A stretch of 64,000 bases of DNA from DTU013 sp964512095 (GTDB lineage Bacteria > Bacillota > Clostridia > Acetivibrionales > DTU013): assembly GCA_964512095.1 (NCBI GenBank), contig CAZEIH010000009.1, forward strand, positions 21,599 to 85,598, in the 5' to 3' direction. How positions within the stretch are numbered: the first letter of the stretch is position 1; every line of letters starts with the position of its first letter. Shown in pieces: positions 8,177 through 18,700 of the stretch. A model generated the notes under the pieces. That model worked only from the letters and a program-made list of their open reading frames with translations. It was not told the DNA's origin and searched no databases. A program made the position numbers and the translations under genes.

Positions 8177-10240
8177 TTACTTGAGCACCGATTCCTGTAT
8201 GCTCTTGGGAACCTCTTCATAGTGGCTGAACTGCATTGTAAATACACCTCTGCCCTGGGTCCTTGAACGAAGCTCTGTTGCATAACCGAACATGCTAGCA
8301 AGAGGCACATTGGCAGTTATAACCTGGGCGCCCGACCTGCTTTCCATTCCTTCGATCCTTCCCCGTCTGGAGTTGAGGTCACCCATTACGTCTCCCATGT
8401 AAACCTCAGGTGTAACTACATCGACCTTCATAATAGGCTCAAGCAATACAGGACTCGCCTTGCGGCAGCCATCCTTGAACGCCATAGAACCTGATATTTT
8501 GAAAGCCATCTCAGATGAGTCGACGTCATGGTACGAGCCATCCACAAGGGTTGCTTTGATGTCAAGCACCTGATAACCACCAAGAATACCATTTTGCATA
8601 GCGTCCTGTATTCCTGCGTCGATTGCCGGTATATATTCCTTAGGAACAACACCGCCAACGATTTTGTTTACAAAGGTGTAACCGCTTCCCGGTTCCTGGG
8701 GCTCCAATTCGACAACACAGTGGCCATACTGACCACGGCCGCCTGATTGCCTGACGAATTTGCCTTCAGCCTTGACAGCCTTTCGTATTGTCTCCTTGTA
8801 AGCTACCTGCGGTTGTCCTATGTTAGCCTCTACCTTGAATTCTCTCAGCATTCTGTCAACGATGATTTCAAGATGTAGCTCACCCATGCCAGAAATAATG
8901 GTTTGACCCGTTTCTGGATCTGTGTGGGCCTTAAATGTCGGATCCTCTTCCGAAAGCTTTGCAAGAGCAATTGACATTTTGTCCTGTCCTGCCTTTGTCT
9001 TGGGCTCCACAGCAATGTGGATAACAGGTTCCGGAAATTCCATAGATTCTAATATAATAGGAGAATTCTCGCTGCAAAGCGTATCGCCTGTGGCTGTATC
9101 CTTCAGACCTACTATTGCTGCTATATCTCCAGCGTATACTGTACCTACGTCCTCCCTGTGGTTGGCATGCATCAATAAAAGCCTGCCTATCCTTTCCCTC
9201 TTGTTCTTTGTAGAATTCAACACGTATGACCCTGAACTCAGCGTTCCAGAATAAACTCTAAAAAAGCAGAGCTTTCCTACGAACGGGTCTACTGCAATCT
9301 TAAATGCAAGAGCAGAAAACGGTGCATCTTCATCTACTGGTCTTTCGAGCTCTGTTTCTTCATCAGGAGAGACGCCTTTAATGGCAGGTACATCCAATGG
9401 AGAAGGCATATATGCTATTACTGAGTCCAGTAGTCTCTGCACTCCCTTGTTCTTATAAGATGATCCACATGTTACTGGTATCATTTCTACTGCAATAGTT
9501 GCCTTTCTAATACCTGCACGTATTTCCTCTACGGTCAGCTCTTCCCCTTCAAGGTACTTATTCATCAAGTCCTCGTCTTGTTCAGCAACAGCTTCGATTA
9601 AAATGTTACGATATTTTTCAACGATATCAACCATATCTTCCGGTACAGGTTCTTCATCCGCTACCGTGCCCAGGTCATCAAGGTAATAAACAGCCTTCAT
9701 TGTTATCAGGTCAACTAAGCCCTTGAAATTTTCTTCTTTGCCGATAGGTAATTGAATTGGAACAGCGTTTGCCTTAAGTCTGTCCTTCATCATCTGAACG
9801 CAATTATAAAAGTCTGCGCCCATAATATCCATTTTATTAACATATGCAATACGGGGAACATTATACTTGTCAGCCTGTCTCCAAACGGTTTCAGACTGAG
9901 GCTCCACCCCGCCTTTAGCACAAAAAAGTGTTACCGAACCATCGAGAACCCTCAGAGATCTTTCTACCTCTACCGTAAAGTCAACGTGCCCCGGCGTATC
10001 TATAATGTTGATTCTGGTTCCCTTCCACTGTGCAGTAGTTGCAGCAGAGGTTATCGTGATACCTCTCTCCTGCTCCTGCTCCATCCAGTCCATAGTTGCA
10101 GCGCCCTCATGAGTTTCTCCCATCTTATGCAGCCTACCTGTATAAAACAGGATGCGCTCAGTCGTAGTTGTCTTACCAGCATCTATATGAGCCATAATAC
10201 CAATGTTCCTGGTATTTTCCAAACTAAATTGCCTGGGCAT
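8177..10240 (-). CDS. fusA: Elongation factor G
   Basis: 687 residues. G1 AHIDAGKTTTTE near residue 17, RGITITSAAT (switch I region), DTPGHVDFT near residue 81, NKMD near residue 135, then domains II-V through SMFGYATELRSRTQGRG near residue 655. It catalyses ribosome translocation and, with RRF, recycling. ATG at 10240 follows GGGAGG. It is fourth in the str-type operon, between rpsG and tuf. Confidence 0.99.
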   Translation of the reverse strand: MPRQFSLENTRNIGIMAHIDAGKTTTTERILFYTGRLHKMGETHEGAATMDWMEQEQERGITITSAATTAQWKGTRINIIDTPGHVDFTVEVERSLRVLDGSVTLFCAKGGVEPQSETVWRQADKYNVPRIAYVNKMDIMGADFYNCVQMMKDRLKANAVPIQLPIGKEENFKGLVDLITMKAVYYLDDLGTVADEEPVPEDMVDIVEKYRNILIEAVAEQDEDLMNKYLEGEELTVEEIRAGIRKATIAVEMIPVTCGSSYKNKGVQRLLDSVIAYMPSPLDVPAIKGVSPDEETELERPVDEDAPFSALAFKIAVDPFVGKLCFFRVYSGTLSSGSYVLNSTKNKRERIGRLLLMHANHREDVGTVYAGDIAAIVGLKDTATGDTLCSENSPIILESMEFPEPVIHIAVEPKTKAGQDKMSIALAKLSEEDPTFKAHTDPETGQTIISGMGELHLEIIVDRMLREFKVEANIGQPQVAYKETIRKAVKAEGKFVRQSGGRGQYGHCVVELEPQEPGSGYTFVNKIVGGVVPKEYIPAIDAGIQDAMQNGILGGYQVLDIKATLVDGSYHDVDSSEMAFKISGSMAFKDGCRKASPVLLEPIMKVDVVTPEVYMGDVMGDLNSRRGRIEGMESRSGAQVITANVPLASMFGYATELRSRTQGRGVFTMQFSHYEEVPKSIQESVLK

Positions 10241-10352
10241 GATTGCCTCCCTTCTTCCTCGATAAGTTCTATTTTGTCATTTTGGAAAATTCATTTAATA
10301 ACTTCTGCAAATTTCTCCGCCTTATACCATAAGCAGCAACGCTGCAAGGCTT

Positions 10353-10823
10353 TTACCAGCGGTAATGTGCAAAAGCTCTGTTTGCCTCTGCCATTTTGTG
10401 GGTATCTTCTTTTTTCTTGTAAGCCCCACCGGCATTGTTAACAGCGTCCATGATTTCTCCTGCAAGTCTTTCCTTCATCGTCTTTTCGTTTCTTGCACGC
10501 GAATAATTTGTCAACCATCTCAATCCCAATGCTTGCCTTCTTTCAGGCCTTACTTCCATAGGAACCTGATAGGTTGCTCCGCCGACTCTTCTAGCTTTAA
10601 CTTCCAGTACAGGCATTATGTTGTTCAACGCCTGTTCAAACACTTCAAGAGGATCTTTCCCTGTCTTTTCCTTTATAATGTCAAATGCATCATAACAAAT
10701 TTTCTGAGCAACACCTTTTTTGCCATCGAGCATAATATTGTTGATCAGCTTTGAAAGAACCTTGTCATTATAAATCGGATCAGGCAGAACATCCCTTTTA
10801 GGCGTATGTCCTTTTCTTGGCAC
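10353..10823 (-). CDS. rpsG: 30S ribosomal protein S7
   Basis: 156 residues, normal length. Starts PRKGHTPKRDVLPDPIY and carries GGATYQVPMEVRPERR, the S7 signature, with the terminal HRMAEAN-like motif HKMAEANRAFAHYRW. It binds the 3' major domain of 16S rRNA. The start is GTG at 10823 with GGAGGG 7 nt upstream. The 188-bp gap to rpsL contains an imperfect hairpin (10884-10913) that could be a leader structure, not identified. Confidence 0.98.
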   Translation of the reverse strand: MPRKGHTPKRDVLPDPIYNDKVLSKLINNIMLDGKKGVAQKICYDAFDIIKEKTGKDPLEVFEQALNNIMPVLEVKARRVGGATYQVPMEVRPERRQALGLRWLTNYSRARNEKTMKERLAGEIMDAVNNAGGAYKKKEDTHKMAEANRAFAHYRW

Positions 10824-11011
10824 TTTACTTCCCTCCTTTGATTAATGATAGGGGCTATATAACACCCCTTCGAATGCTTTACGAGGTACTCGGAACCCGT
10901 AGGTCCTCGTCAGTGCTTCAGTACATCTAATATATAAATTAATCAATATAAATTGGTTTTTATCTATTCAACATACCTTGCACTTCATTTTCAGCCTTAC
11001 TGACGCTCTTA

Positions 11012-11437
11012 TTACTTTGCTGCGCCAGCCTTTGGCCTCTTGGCTCCATACTTGGAACGACTCTGCATCCTCTTTGCAACACCTGCTGTATCAAGAGTAC
11101 CTCTAACAATGTGGTACCTGACACCAGGAAGATCCTTCACCCTGCCGCCTCTGATAAGCACAACACTATGTTCCTGAAGATTGTGGCCTATTCCTGGGAT
11201 GTATGCACTGACTTCTATACCGTTTGTCAGACGCACCCTAGCAACCTTTCTCAAAGCTGAGTTAGGCTTCTTTGGTGTGCTGGTCCTTACAACAGTACAA
11301 ACGCCCCTCTTTTGCGGAGACTTGGTATCAACGTACTTCTTTTTCAGCGAGTTGAATCCCTTTTGTAGGGCCGGAGAAGTAGATTTGTATTCAACTGTCT
11401 CCCTTCCCTTTCTGACCATCTGATTAATTGTTGGCAA
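11012..11437 (-). CDS. rpsL: 30S ribosomal protein S12
   Basis: 141 residues from the TTG at 11437 (reading PTINQMVRKGR). A TTG at 11455 is also in frame, but the only good ribosome binding site, GGGAGGTG at 11450-11443, lies between the two and is 5 nt before the 11437 TTG, which gives the canonical S12 start. The decoding-centre motif TPKKPNSALRKVARVRL carries the unmutated lysine linked to streptomycin sensitivity. The usual KYGAKRPK tail is present. A repeat element sits between this gene and the L7Ae gene. Confidence 0.97.
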   Translation of the reverse strand: MPTINQMVRKGRETVEYKSTSPALQKGFNSLKKKYVDTKSPQKRGVCTVVRTSTPKKPNSALRKVARVRLTNGIEVSAYIPGIGHNLQEHSVVLIRGGRVKDLPGVRYHIVRGTLDTAGVAKRMQSRSKYGAKRPKAGAAK

Positions 11438-11465
11438 TTTTACACCTCCCTTCAAATCTTATTTT

Positions 11466-11590
11466 ATCTATGTCTTCATAAGACGCTGACCTCTATAGGT
11501 CGGCGATGAACGAAGACAAATTAATTAACTTCCTTGGTCAGGTGGAGTTCAGTCTCCACCTGACTCCCTGAGCGAAGCGAATTGACTGTA
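11466..11590 (+). repeat. Interspersed palindromic element, copy A (fullest copy)
   Basis: About 125 bp in three self-complementary modules: a GTCTTC/GAAGAC module with GACCTCTATAGGTC (14-bp palindrome), then GGTGGAG-TTCAGT-CTCCACC (hairpin), then CCCTGAGCGAAGCGAATTG. It lies inside the operon between the L7Ae gene and rpsL. Related copies lie at 29698, 30924, 40988, 46908 and 52301. Confidence 0.8.
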
Positions 11591-11642
11591 TAGGAACATT
11601 CCTTAGCTAACATAGCTATTCTTTGTATAGGAACATTCCTCA
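11588..11642. repeat. Direct pair of a short palindromic motif
   Basis: TGTATAGGAACATTCCT occurs twice (from 11588 and from 11624), each centred on the palindrome AGGAACATTCCT. The pair follows repeat copy A directly and may belong to the same insertion. No function is evident. Confidence 0.5.
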
Positions 11643-11688
11643 GAGGAGTGTCTCTCTTACCGCTGTTTGTGTCCCTCTATCAACTGTT

Positions 11689-11931
11689 TTACCCTATTAT
11701 ACATGCCGTTGATGCGCCTACTTCTATGCTTACAGCCTTACCAAGCTGCTTCATCGTGTCAACATAAACTATCTCAATTGCATTGGCCAAGCACAGTTCC
11801 CTAAGGCTTCCGGTAATTCTCTCATCTGCATCTTGGGCGATAAAAACCTTTGTAGCGGTTCTGTTCTCTACCGCCTTTAATGTCTGCTTAATTCCAATTG
11901 CCTTATTGCTGCCCTTTAAAACCTCCAACAC
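11689..11931 (-). CDS. L7Ae-family K-turn RNA-binding protein (YbxF/RplGB type)
   Basis: 80 residues, the size of Bacillus YbxF. The L7Ae fold is visible in GSNKAIGIKQTLKAVEN, KVFIAQDADE and VDTMKQLGKAVSIEVGAST. These proteins bind kink-turn RNA; their exact role in bacteria is not settled. The position between rpoC and rpsL is conserved in Bacillota. The start is GTG at 11931, 8 nt after AAAGG. It is the first gene after the promoter at 12038-12066. Confidence 0.93.
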   Translation of the reverse strand: MLEVLKGSNKAIGIKQTLKAVENRTATKVFIAQDADERITGSLRELCLANAIEIVYVDTMKQLGKAVSIEVGASTACIIG

Positions 11932-12037
11932 TTACTTGCACCTTTCCCCTCTGTTACCTTATTGTGCTTATTCATACTCCAAATATCTAGAATTCCATGA
12001 TATTAAGCATAGTAAACCCCTGAATTCGCACTGAAAT

Positions 12038-12066
12038 ATTCTATCACCGTCATGCTTCATTGTCAA
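12038..12066 (-). promoter_or_regulatory. Strong promoter of the L7Ae-rpsL-rpsG-fusA-tuf operon
   Basis: Minus strand: -35 TTGACA (12066-12061), 17-nt spacer, -10 TAGAAT (12043-12038). This is the same -35, spacing and -10 as the rpoB promoter. The leader to the L7Ae GTG is about 100 nt. Confidence 0.8.
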
Positions 12067-12247
12067 GAACATCATACAAAGGACTCCCTAGTCTAGCTTC
12101 AATTTCCAATGGGGGCAGGCCCCCCATACCCCCTCGCTACGAGCGAAATGAATTCGCCCTACGCTACACTTCGTGCGCCACGCCTAAATGTGTCGTTCGA
12201 ACGATGGCACCGATAATTGGTACCATCGTTCTAGTTCTACCCTGCTT
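12067..12247. other. rpoC-L7Ae intergenic DNA: hairpin and GC-rich patch
   Basis: A 13-bp stem (12199-12231, arms GAACGATGG/CCATCGTTC, one G-U pair) lies 17 nt after the rpoC stop. It has no T-run, so it is not a standard terminator but may protect or pause the transcript. Beyond it is a C/G-run-rich patch (12110-12175) unlike the surrounding AT-rich DNA, with GGGGGC and CCCCCC runs. No gene seen. Confidence 0.5.
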
Positions 12248-15200
12248 CTACTCAGTTACTGTACTGATATCTATATCCTTATATCTGCTCATTCCAGTTC
12301 CTGCAGGTATAAGCTTACCAATAATTACATTTTCCTTAAGTCCTACCAATGGGTCAACCTTACCCTTTATAGCAGCCTCTGTTAATACTCTTGTTGTCTC
12401 CTGGAAGGATGCTGCCGACAGGAAGGATTCTGTAGCAAGAGAAGCCTTCGTTATACCCAGTAGTGTGCGTTTACCGGTTGCTGGCCTAAGTCCCTCGGCA
12501 GTGACCTTTGCATTCTCAGCTTCAAAGTCAAACATATCGACTAATCCACCTGGCAGCATATTAGTATCACCGGCATCATCAATTTTTACCTTTCTTAGCA
12601 TCTGTCTGATTATTACCTCAATATGCTTATCATTGATATCAACACCCTGTAGTCTGTAAACCCTCTGTACCTCCTGAAGCAAATATCTCTGAACTCCCCT
12701 GATGTCCTTGATTTTTAGAATGTCATGAGGATTTACAGAGCCTTCTGTAATTTCATCACCGGCTTCTATAACCTCACCATCAGATACCTTTATCCTTGAG
12801 CCATAAGTAATCTGGTATGAATGCGCTTCTCCGTCCTCGGATGTTACGACTACTTCCCTCTTCTTCTTTGTATCATTTATTTTTACCGTACCAGCAATCT
12901 CAGATATAACTGCGAGCCCCTTAGGTTTTCTAGCCTCAAAAAGCTCCTCAACACGTGGAAGACCCTGAGTTATGTCGTCACCGGCAACACCACCGGTATG
13001 GAAGGTTCTCATTGTGAGCTGAGTTCCGGGCTCTCCTATAGACTGAGCAGCCACAATACCAACAGCTTCACCGACGTTAACATCTTCACCGGTTGCAAGG
13101 TTCGCTCCATAGCACTTAGAGCAAACTCCGTATTCGGAATGACATGTGAGCATAGATCTAATCTTTGCTTTTTTAATATTTGCATTAACAATCTTGTCGG
13201 CATCAGAATCTGTGATTCTCTTTCCGACTTCAATGATTATCTCTCCTGTTTCAGGATTGATAATATCTTCAACTGAGTATCTTCCAACAAGTCTTTCACC
13301 AAGACCCTCAATAACTTCATTGCCATCCTTTATTTCTGAAACCTCGATGCCCTTTCTAGTACCGCAATCCACTTCTCTTACGATAACATCCTGGCTTACA
13401 TCCACCAGACGACGGGTCAGATAACCTGAGTCTGCGGTTCTAAGGGCCGTATCGGCCAAACCTTTTCTAGCACCATGTGATGAAATAAAGTATTCAAGTA
13501 CGTTCAATCCTTCACGGAAGTTTGCCCTTATGGGAATTTCCAGCGTTTTACCCTGGGTATCTGACATAAGTCCCCTCATACCTGAGAGCTGCTTTATTTG
13601 GCTTATACTTCCGCGAGCACCGGATTGGGACATCATGAATATAGGATTGAAACGGTCTAATGTCTTCATCAATGCAGCGGTGAGATCCTCATTAGTCTTA
13701 GTCCAAGCCTGTATTACAGATGCATATCTTTCGTCCTCGGAAATAAGACCCCTCTTATACATCTTGCTAATGCTCTCTATCTTTTCTTCGGTCTCATCAA
13801 TAAACTTCTGTTTAACATCAGGGATAACCATGTCAGATACACTGACAGTAATGGCGCCCCTTGTCGAATAACTAAAGCCCAAGGCCTTTATCCTGTCAAG
13901 AACAATAGCAGTCTGTGTTGTGCCATGGACCTTAATGCACATATCTATTATCTTACCTAATTCCTTCTTAGTAACAATCTGCATGATTTCCAGATCAAAG
14001 GCCTTTTCGGGATCTGATCTATCAACAAACCCAAGATCCTGAGGAATTGCTTCATTGAAAATCAGTTTACCAACTGTAGTTTCAATAATCTTTGATTTAG
14101 GTTGACCTTCAATGTCTTTGATCAATCTGACCCTAATCTTAACATGAAGTCCAATAATACCTTCATCATAAGCCATGACAGCCTCATCAAGGGATCCGAA
14201 GGCTTTGCCCTCACCAGGCTCTCCATCCCGTTCAATTGTCAGATAATAGCTACCAAGAACCATATCCTGTGTAGGCACTGTAATAGGCTTGCCATCCTTG
14301 GGAGCAAGCAGATTGTTGGCCGACAACATCAGGAACCTTGCCTCAGCTTGCGCTTCTGGTGACAGGGGTACATGCACAGCCATTTGGTCTCCATCAAAGT
14401 CTGCATTGTATGCTGTACATACCAGAGGATGCAATTTCAAAGCCCTTCCCTCTACCAAAACCGGCTCAAATGCCTGTATACCAAGCCTATGTAGTGTAGG
14501 TGCACGGTTGAGCAATACGGGATGCTCTTTGATTACATCCTCAAGTACGTCCCATACCTCTGGCCTTACTCTTTCCACCATTCTCTTTGCACTCTTAATA
14601 TTATGGGCAAGGCCGTCATTGACAAGCTTTTTCATAACAAAAGGCTTGAACAGCTCCAACGCCATTTCCTTTGGAAGGCCGCACTGGAATATCTTCAGTT
14701 CAGGACCTACAACGATAACGGAACGACCTGAATAGTCAACACGTTTACCCAGAAGGTTCTGACGGAAACGGCCCTGTTTTCCCTTCAGCATATCTGAAAG
14801 GGATTTTAGAGGTCTATTGCCAGGGCCTGTAACAGGGCGGCCCCTCCTGCCGTTATCAATAAGAGCATCTACCGCTTCTTGCAGCATCCTCTTCTCATTT
14901 CTTACTATTATGTCCGGCGCTCCAAGATCCAGCAGTCTTTTCAAACGGTTATTCCTGTTAATTACTCTTCTGTAAAGGTCATTAAGATCCGATGTGGCAA
15001 ACCTTCCACCGTCCAATTGAACCATAGGGCGAAGCTCCGGGGGTATGACAGGAATAACATCCATTATCATCCACTCGGGCATGTTACCTGAAAGTCTAAA
15101 AGCTTCAACAACCTCCAGCCTCTTTATTGCCCTAATCCTTTTTTGGCCTGTAGCCTCCTCTAAATCTTCTCTCAACTCTTTTGACATTGTTTCCAGATCA

Positions 15201-15745
15201 ATCTCCATAAGAAGATCCTTAACAGCCTCAGCTCCCATAGAGGCCTTGAAGCTGTATCCGAACTTGTCAACACTGTCTCTGTATTCCTTCTCACTCATGA
15301 TTTGCTTCTTCGAAAGCGGTGTTTGTCCGGGATCAATAACTACGTATGCTGCAAAATATAGTATTTTCTCCAAAGCTCTTGGTGACATATCAAGTAAGAG
15401 TCCCATTCTGCTGGGAATGCCCTTAAAATACCATATGTGTGACACAGGCGCAGCCAACTCTATATGACCCATACGTTCTCTTCTCACCTTTGAACGAGTG
15501 ACCTCAACTCCACATCTGTCACAGACAATACCCTTATATCTGATCCTTTTATATTTACCGCAATGGCATTCCCAGTCCTTCTGCGGTCCAAATATCCTTT
15601 CGCAGAAGAGTCCATCTCTCTCAGGCTTCAACGTCCTGTAGTTGATTGTTTCCGGTTTTTTTACTTCGCCCCTGGACCATTCTCTGATTTTCTCAGGGGA
15701 AGCCAAACCTATTTTTATTGCATCAAAATTATTCATCTCAAACAT
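12248..15745 (-). CDS. rpoC: RNA polymerase beta' subunit
   Basis: 1165 residues, usual for clostridia, which lack the large insertions of Gram-negatives. The zinc-binding N-terminus has the CHCGKYKRIRYKGIVCDRC pattern (about residues 60-78). The catalytic NADFDGDQMAVH, holding the Mg2+-binding aspartates, is near residue 447. A second zinc site CHSEYGVCSKCYGAN lies near residue 870, followed by GTQLTMRTFHTGG of the trigger loop region. ATG at 15745 follows GGAGGG. The gene is 17 bp after rpoB and co-transcribed with it. Confidence 0.99.
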   Translation of the reverse strand: MFEMNNFDAIKIGLASPEKIREWSRGEVKKPETINYRTLKPERDGLFCERIFGPQKDWECHCGKYKRIRYKGIVCDRCGVEVTRSKVRRERMGHIELAAPVSHIWYFKGIPSRMGLLLDMSPRALEKILYFAAYVVIDPGQTPLSKKQIMSEKEYRDSVDKFGYSFKASMGAEAVKDLLMEIDLETMSKELREDLEEATGQKRIRAIKRLEVVEAFRLSGNMPEWMIMDVIPVIPPELRPMVQLDGGRFATSDLNDLYRRVINRNNRLKRLLDLGAPDIIVRNEKRMLQEAVDALIDNGRRGRPVTGPGNRPLKSLSDMLKGKQGRFRQNLLGKRVDYSGRSVIVVGPELKIFQCGLPKEMALELFKPFVMKKLVNDGLAHNIKSAKRMVERVRPEVWDVLEDVIKEHPVLLNRAPTLHRLGIQAFEPVLVEGRALKLHPLVCTAYNADFDGDQMAVHVPLSPEAQAEARFLMLSANNLLAPKDGKPITVPTQDMVLGSYYLTIERDGEPGEGKAFGSLDEAVMAYDEGIIGLHVKIRVRLIKDIEGQPKSKIIETTVGKLIFNEAIPQDLGFVDRSDPEKAFDLEIMQIVTKKELGKIIDMCIKVHGTTQTAIVLDRIKALGFSYSTRGAITVSVSDMVIPDVKQKFIDETEEKIESISKMYKRGLISEDERYASVIQAWTKTNEDLTAALMKTLDRFNPIFMMSQSGARGSISQIKQLSGMRGLMSDTQGKTLEIPIRANFREGLNVLEYFISSHGARKGLADTALRTADSGYLTRRLVDVSQDVIVREVDCGTRKGIEVSEIKDGNEVIEGLGERLVGRYSVEDIINPETGEIIIEVGKRITDSDADKIVNANIKKAKIRSMLTCHSEYGVCSKCYGANLATGEDVNVGEAVGIVAAQSIGEPGTQLTMRTFHTGGVAGDDITQGLPRVEELFEARKPKGLAVISEIAGTVKINDTKKKREVVVTSEDGEAHSYQITYGSRIKVSDGEVIEAGDEITEGSVNPHDILKIKDIRGVQRYLLQEVQRVYRLQGVDINDKHIEVIIRQMLRKVKIDDAGDTNMLPGGLVDMFDFEAENAKVTAEGLRPATGKRTLLGITKASLATESFLSAASFQETTRVLTEAAIKGKVDPLVGLKENVIIGKLIPAGTGMSRYKDIDISTVTE

Positions 15746-15762
15746 GGCCTAAATTTCCCTCC

Positions 15763-18700
15763 TTAAAAATCCTCATCATCCAGATTATCAGCAAAGTCAT
15801 TCTCTTCAGTAAATAATTCATCTGTCAGCGTATCCCCTAGATTCTCAGTGGTATTTGTGATGTCGCCTATATCAAAATCATCCATGCTGATATCATCCTC
15901 GATAAGGTTGTCTCCAATATCATCATAATCCGTGATAGGAGTCTCATCCTCTCGTCCTTCAATGTTGACATTGAGCTCTTCTATGTCATCCTCAGCAGAC
16001 TCCTTGATGGCAATCTCCTCTCGTTCTTCAGAATAAACCTTAACATCGAGGGCCAGACTCTGCAATTCCTTTATCAACACCTTAAAGGACTCCGGTATTC
16101 CTGGCTCCGGCACATTCTCACCCTTGACAATAGATTCATAGGTCTTGACTCTTCCAACAACGTCGTCAGACTTGACAGTAAGTATCTCCTGCAATGTATA
16201 TGCAGCTCCGTATGCCTCCAGAGCCCAAACCTCCATCTCTCCAAATCTCTGGCCGCCAAACTGAGCCTTACCGCCGAGAGGCTGTTGAGTAACGAGGGAG
16301 TATGGTCCCGTAGAACGGGCATGTATCTTGTCATCTACCAGGTGGGCCAGCTTGAGCATATACATGTATCCAACAGAAACACGGTTTTCAAATGGCATTC
16401 CTGTCCTGCCGTCATACAGTTTAGTCTTTCCATCTTCTTCAAGCCCAGCTTGTTTCAATGTATCTACGATATCCTGCTCTGTCGCTCCATCAAATACAGG
16501 TGTTGCAATCTTCCATCCCAGCGCCTTTGCTGCATAGCCAAGATGTACCTCCAGCACCTGTCCAATATTCATACGTGATGGAACACCCAAGGGATTGAGT
16601 ACTATTTCAAGAGGAGTACCGTCAGGTAGGAAAGGCATATCCTCTTCAGGGAGTATCCTTGAGATAACACCCTTATTACCATGTCTTCCTGCCATTTTAT
16701 CTCCAACGGAGATCTTTCTCTTCTGAGCTATATAGCATCTTACCAGCTGGTTAACTCCAGGTGGTAGTTCGTCACCGTTTTCTCTTGTAAACACCTTAAC
16801 ATCGACGATAATACCCGATTCTCCATGAGGCACTCTCAGGGAAGTATCTCTGACCTCTCTAGCTTTTTCGCCGAATATTGCTCTCAAAAGCCTTTCCTCG
16901 GCCGTCAGCTCAGTCTCACCCTTTGGTGTAACCTTACCCACGAGTATATCTCCTGCCCTAACCTCTGCACCAATCCTGATAATACCTCTTTCATCCAAAT
17001 CCTTTAATGATTCTTCACTAACATTGGGGATATCACGGGTGATTTCTTCAGGCCCCAGCTTTGTATCCCTTGACTCGGACTCATATTCCTCAATATGGAT
17101 AGAGGTGAATACATCCTCCTTAACAAGCTTCTCGCTAATTAGGATAGCATCCTCGTAATTGTAACCCTCCCAGGTCATGAAGCCTATGAGAATATTTTTG
17201 CCAAGAGCGATTTCTCCTGCATCAGTTGATGGACCGTCAGCAATGACATCTCCTTTTTCAACTTCCTCTCCCATTTTTACTAATGGTCTTTGATTTATAC
17301 AGGTACCCTGATTGGACCTGATATATTTAAGCAGCTTATATGTTTCCTTCTTGCCGCCCTTTGTACGAATGATGATTTCACTAGCCGCTACTCTTTCAAC
17401 AATACCAGAATTGCGAGCAAGCACAACAGTACCAGAGTCCTTAGCCGCCTTGTATTCTATACCGGTACCTACGATTGGCGACTGGGGCTTGATAAGCGGA
17501 ACTGCTTGCCTTTGCATGTTGGAGCCCATCAATGCACGGTTGGCATCGTCGTTCTCAAGAAAGGGAATCATTGCTGTAGCTACTGAAACCAGCTGCTTTG
17601 GAGATACATCCATGTACTCTACACGGTTGCTCTCTATCTCAAGAATATCGTCCCTAAATCTTGAAAGTACCTTATTGTCTCTGAATCTTCTGTTGCTATC
17701 GAGAACCTCGTTAGCCTGGGCAATTATATACTTATCCTCCTCATCTGCTGTGAGGTAATCAATCGTTTCAGTAACAACTCCCGTAGACTTATCTATTCTT
17801 CTGTAAGGCGCCTCTATAAAGCCATATTCATTAATTCTTGCATAGGTGCTTAGGGATCCTATCAAGCCTATATTTGGGCCTTCAGGAGTCTCTATCGGGC
17901 ACATACGTCCGTAATGAGAATGGTGAACGTCACGTACTTCAAATCCAGCTCTTTCTCTGCTGAGACCTCCAGGTCCCAAAGCACTGAGCCTTCTTTTATG
18001 AGTAAGCTCTGCAAGAGGGTTAGTCTGATCCATAAACTGGGACAGCTGGCTGCTTCCAAAGAACTCCTTAATAGCCGCAGCAACAGGCCTGATGTTAATT
18101 AGTGCCTGAGGCGTGACTATATCAATGTCCTGTATGGTCATTCTTTCTCTTACAACTCTTTCCATTCTAGCAAGGCCTATCCTGAACTGGTTCTGCAGTA
18201 GCTCCCCAACGCAGCGAAGCCTTCTATTACCCAGATGGTCAATGTCATCTTCATTACCAACACTGTAATTGAGATGAACCAGGTGGTTAATTGAAGATAA
18301 GATATCCTCAACAGTTATATATTTAGGTACAAGAGAATCTACGTTTTCTAATATTGCCTTATGGAGCTCCTCTGAAGTTTGATTTTCTTCCATAAGCTTC
18401 TTTAGAATCTCAAATCTTACTTTCTCAGTTATACCAGTATCAGTGATGTCAAAATCCACAAAGGCTTTAAGATCAACTGTACCGTTTCCTATTACCCTAA
18501 CCCTTGTACCTTCAACATTGAGGTAAACAGAATTTATACCGGCATTTTGGATAAGCTCTGAAACCTCCCTGTCGATAATTTCATCCTCATCGACAAGTAT
18601 TTCTCCTGTTTCAGGATGAATTATCTTGTCAGCAGCTTTCTTCCCGCTGATTCTTGATGCAAGAGATAGCTTTTTATTGAATTTAAATCTTCCAAACTTG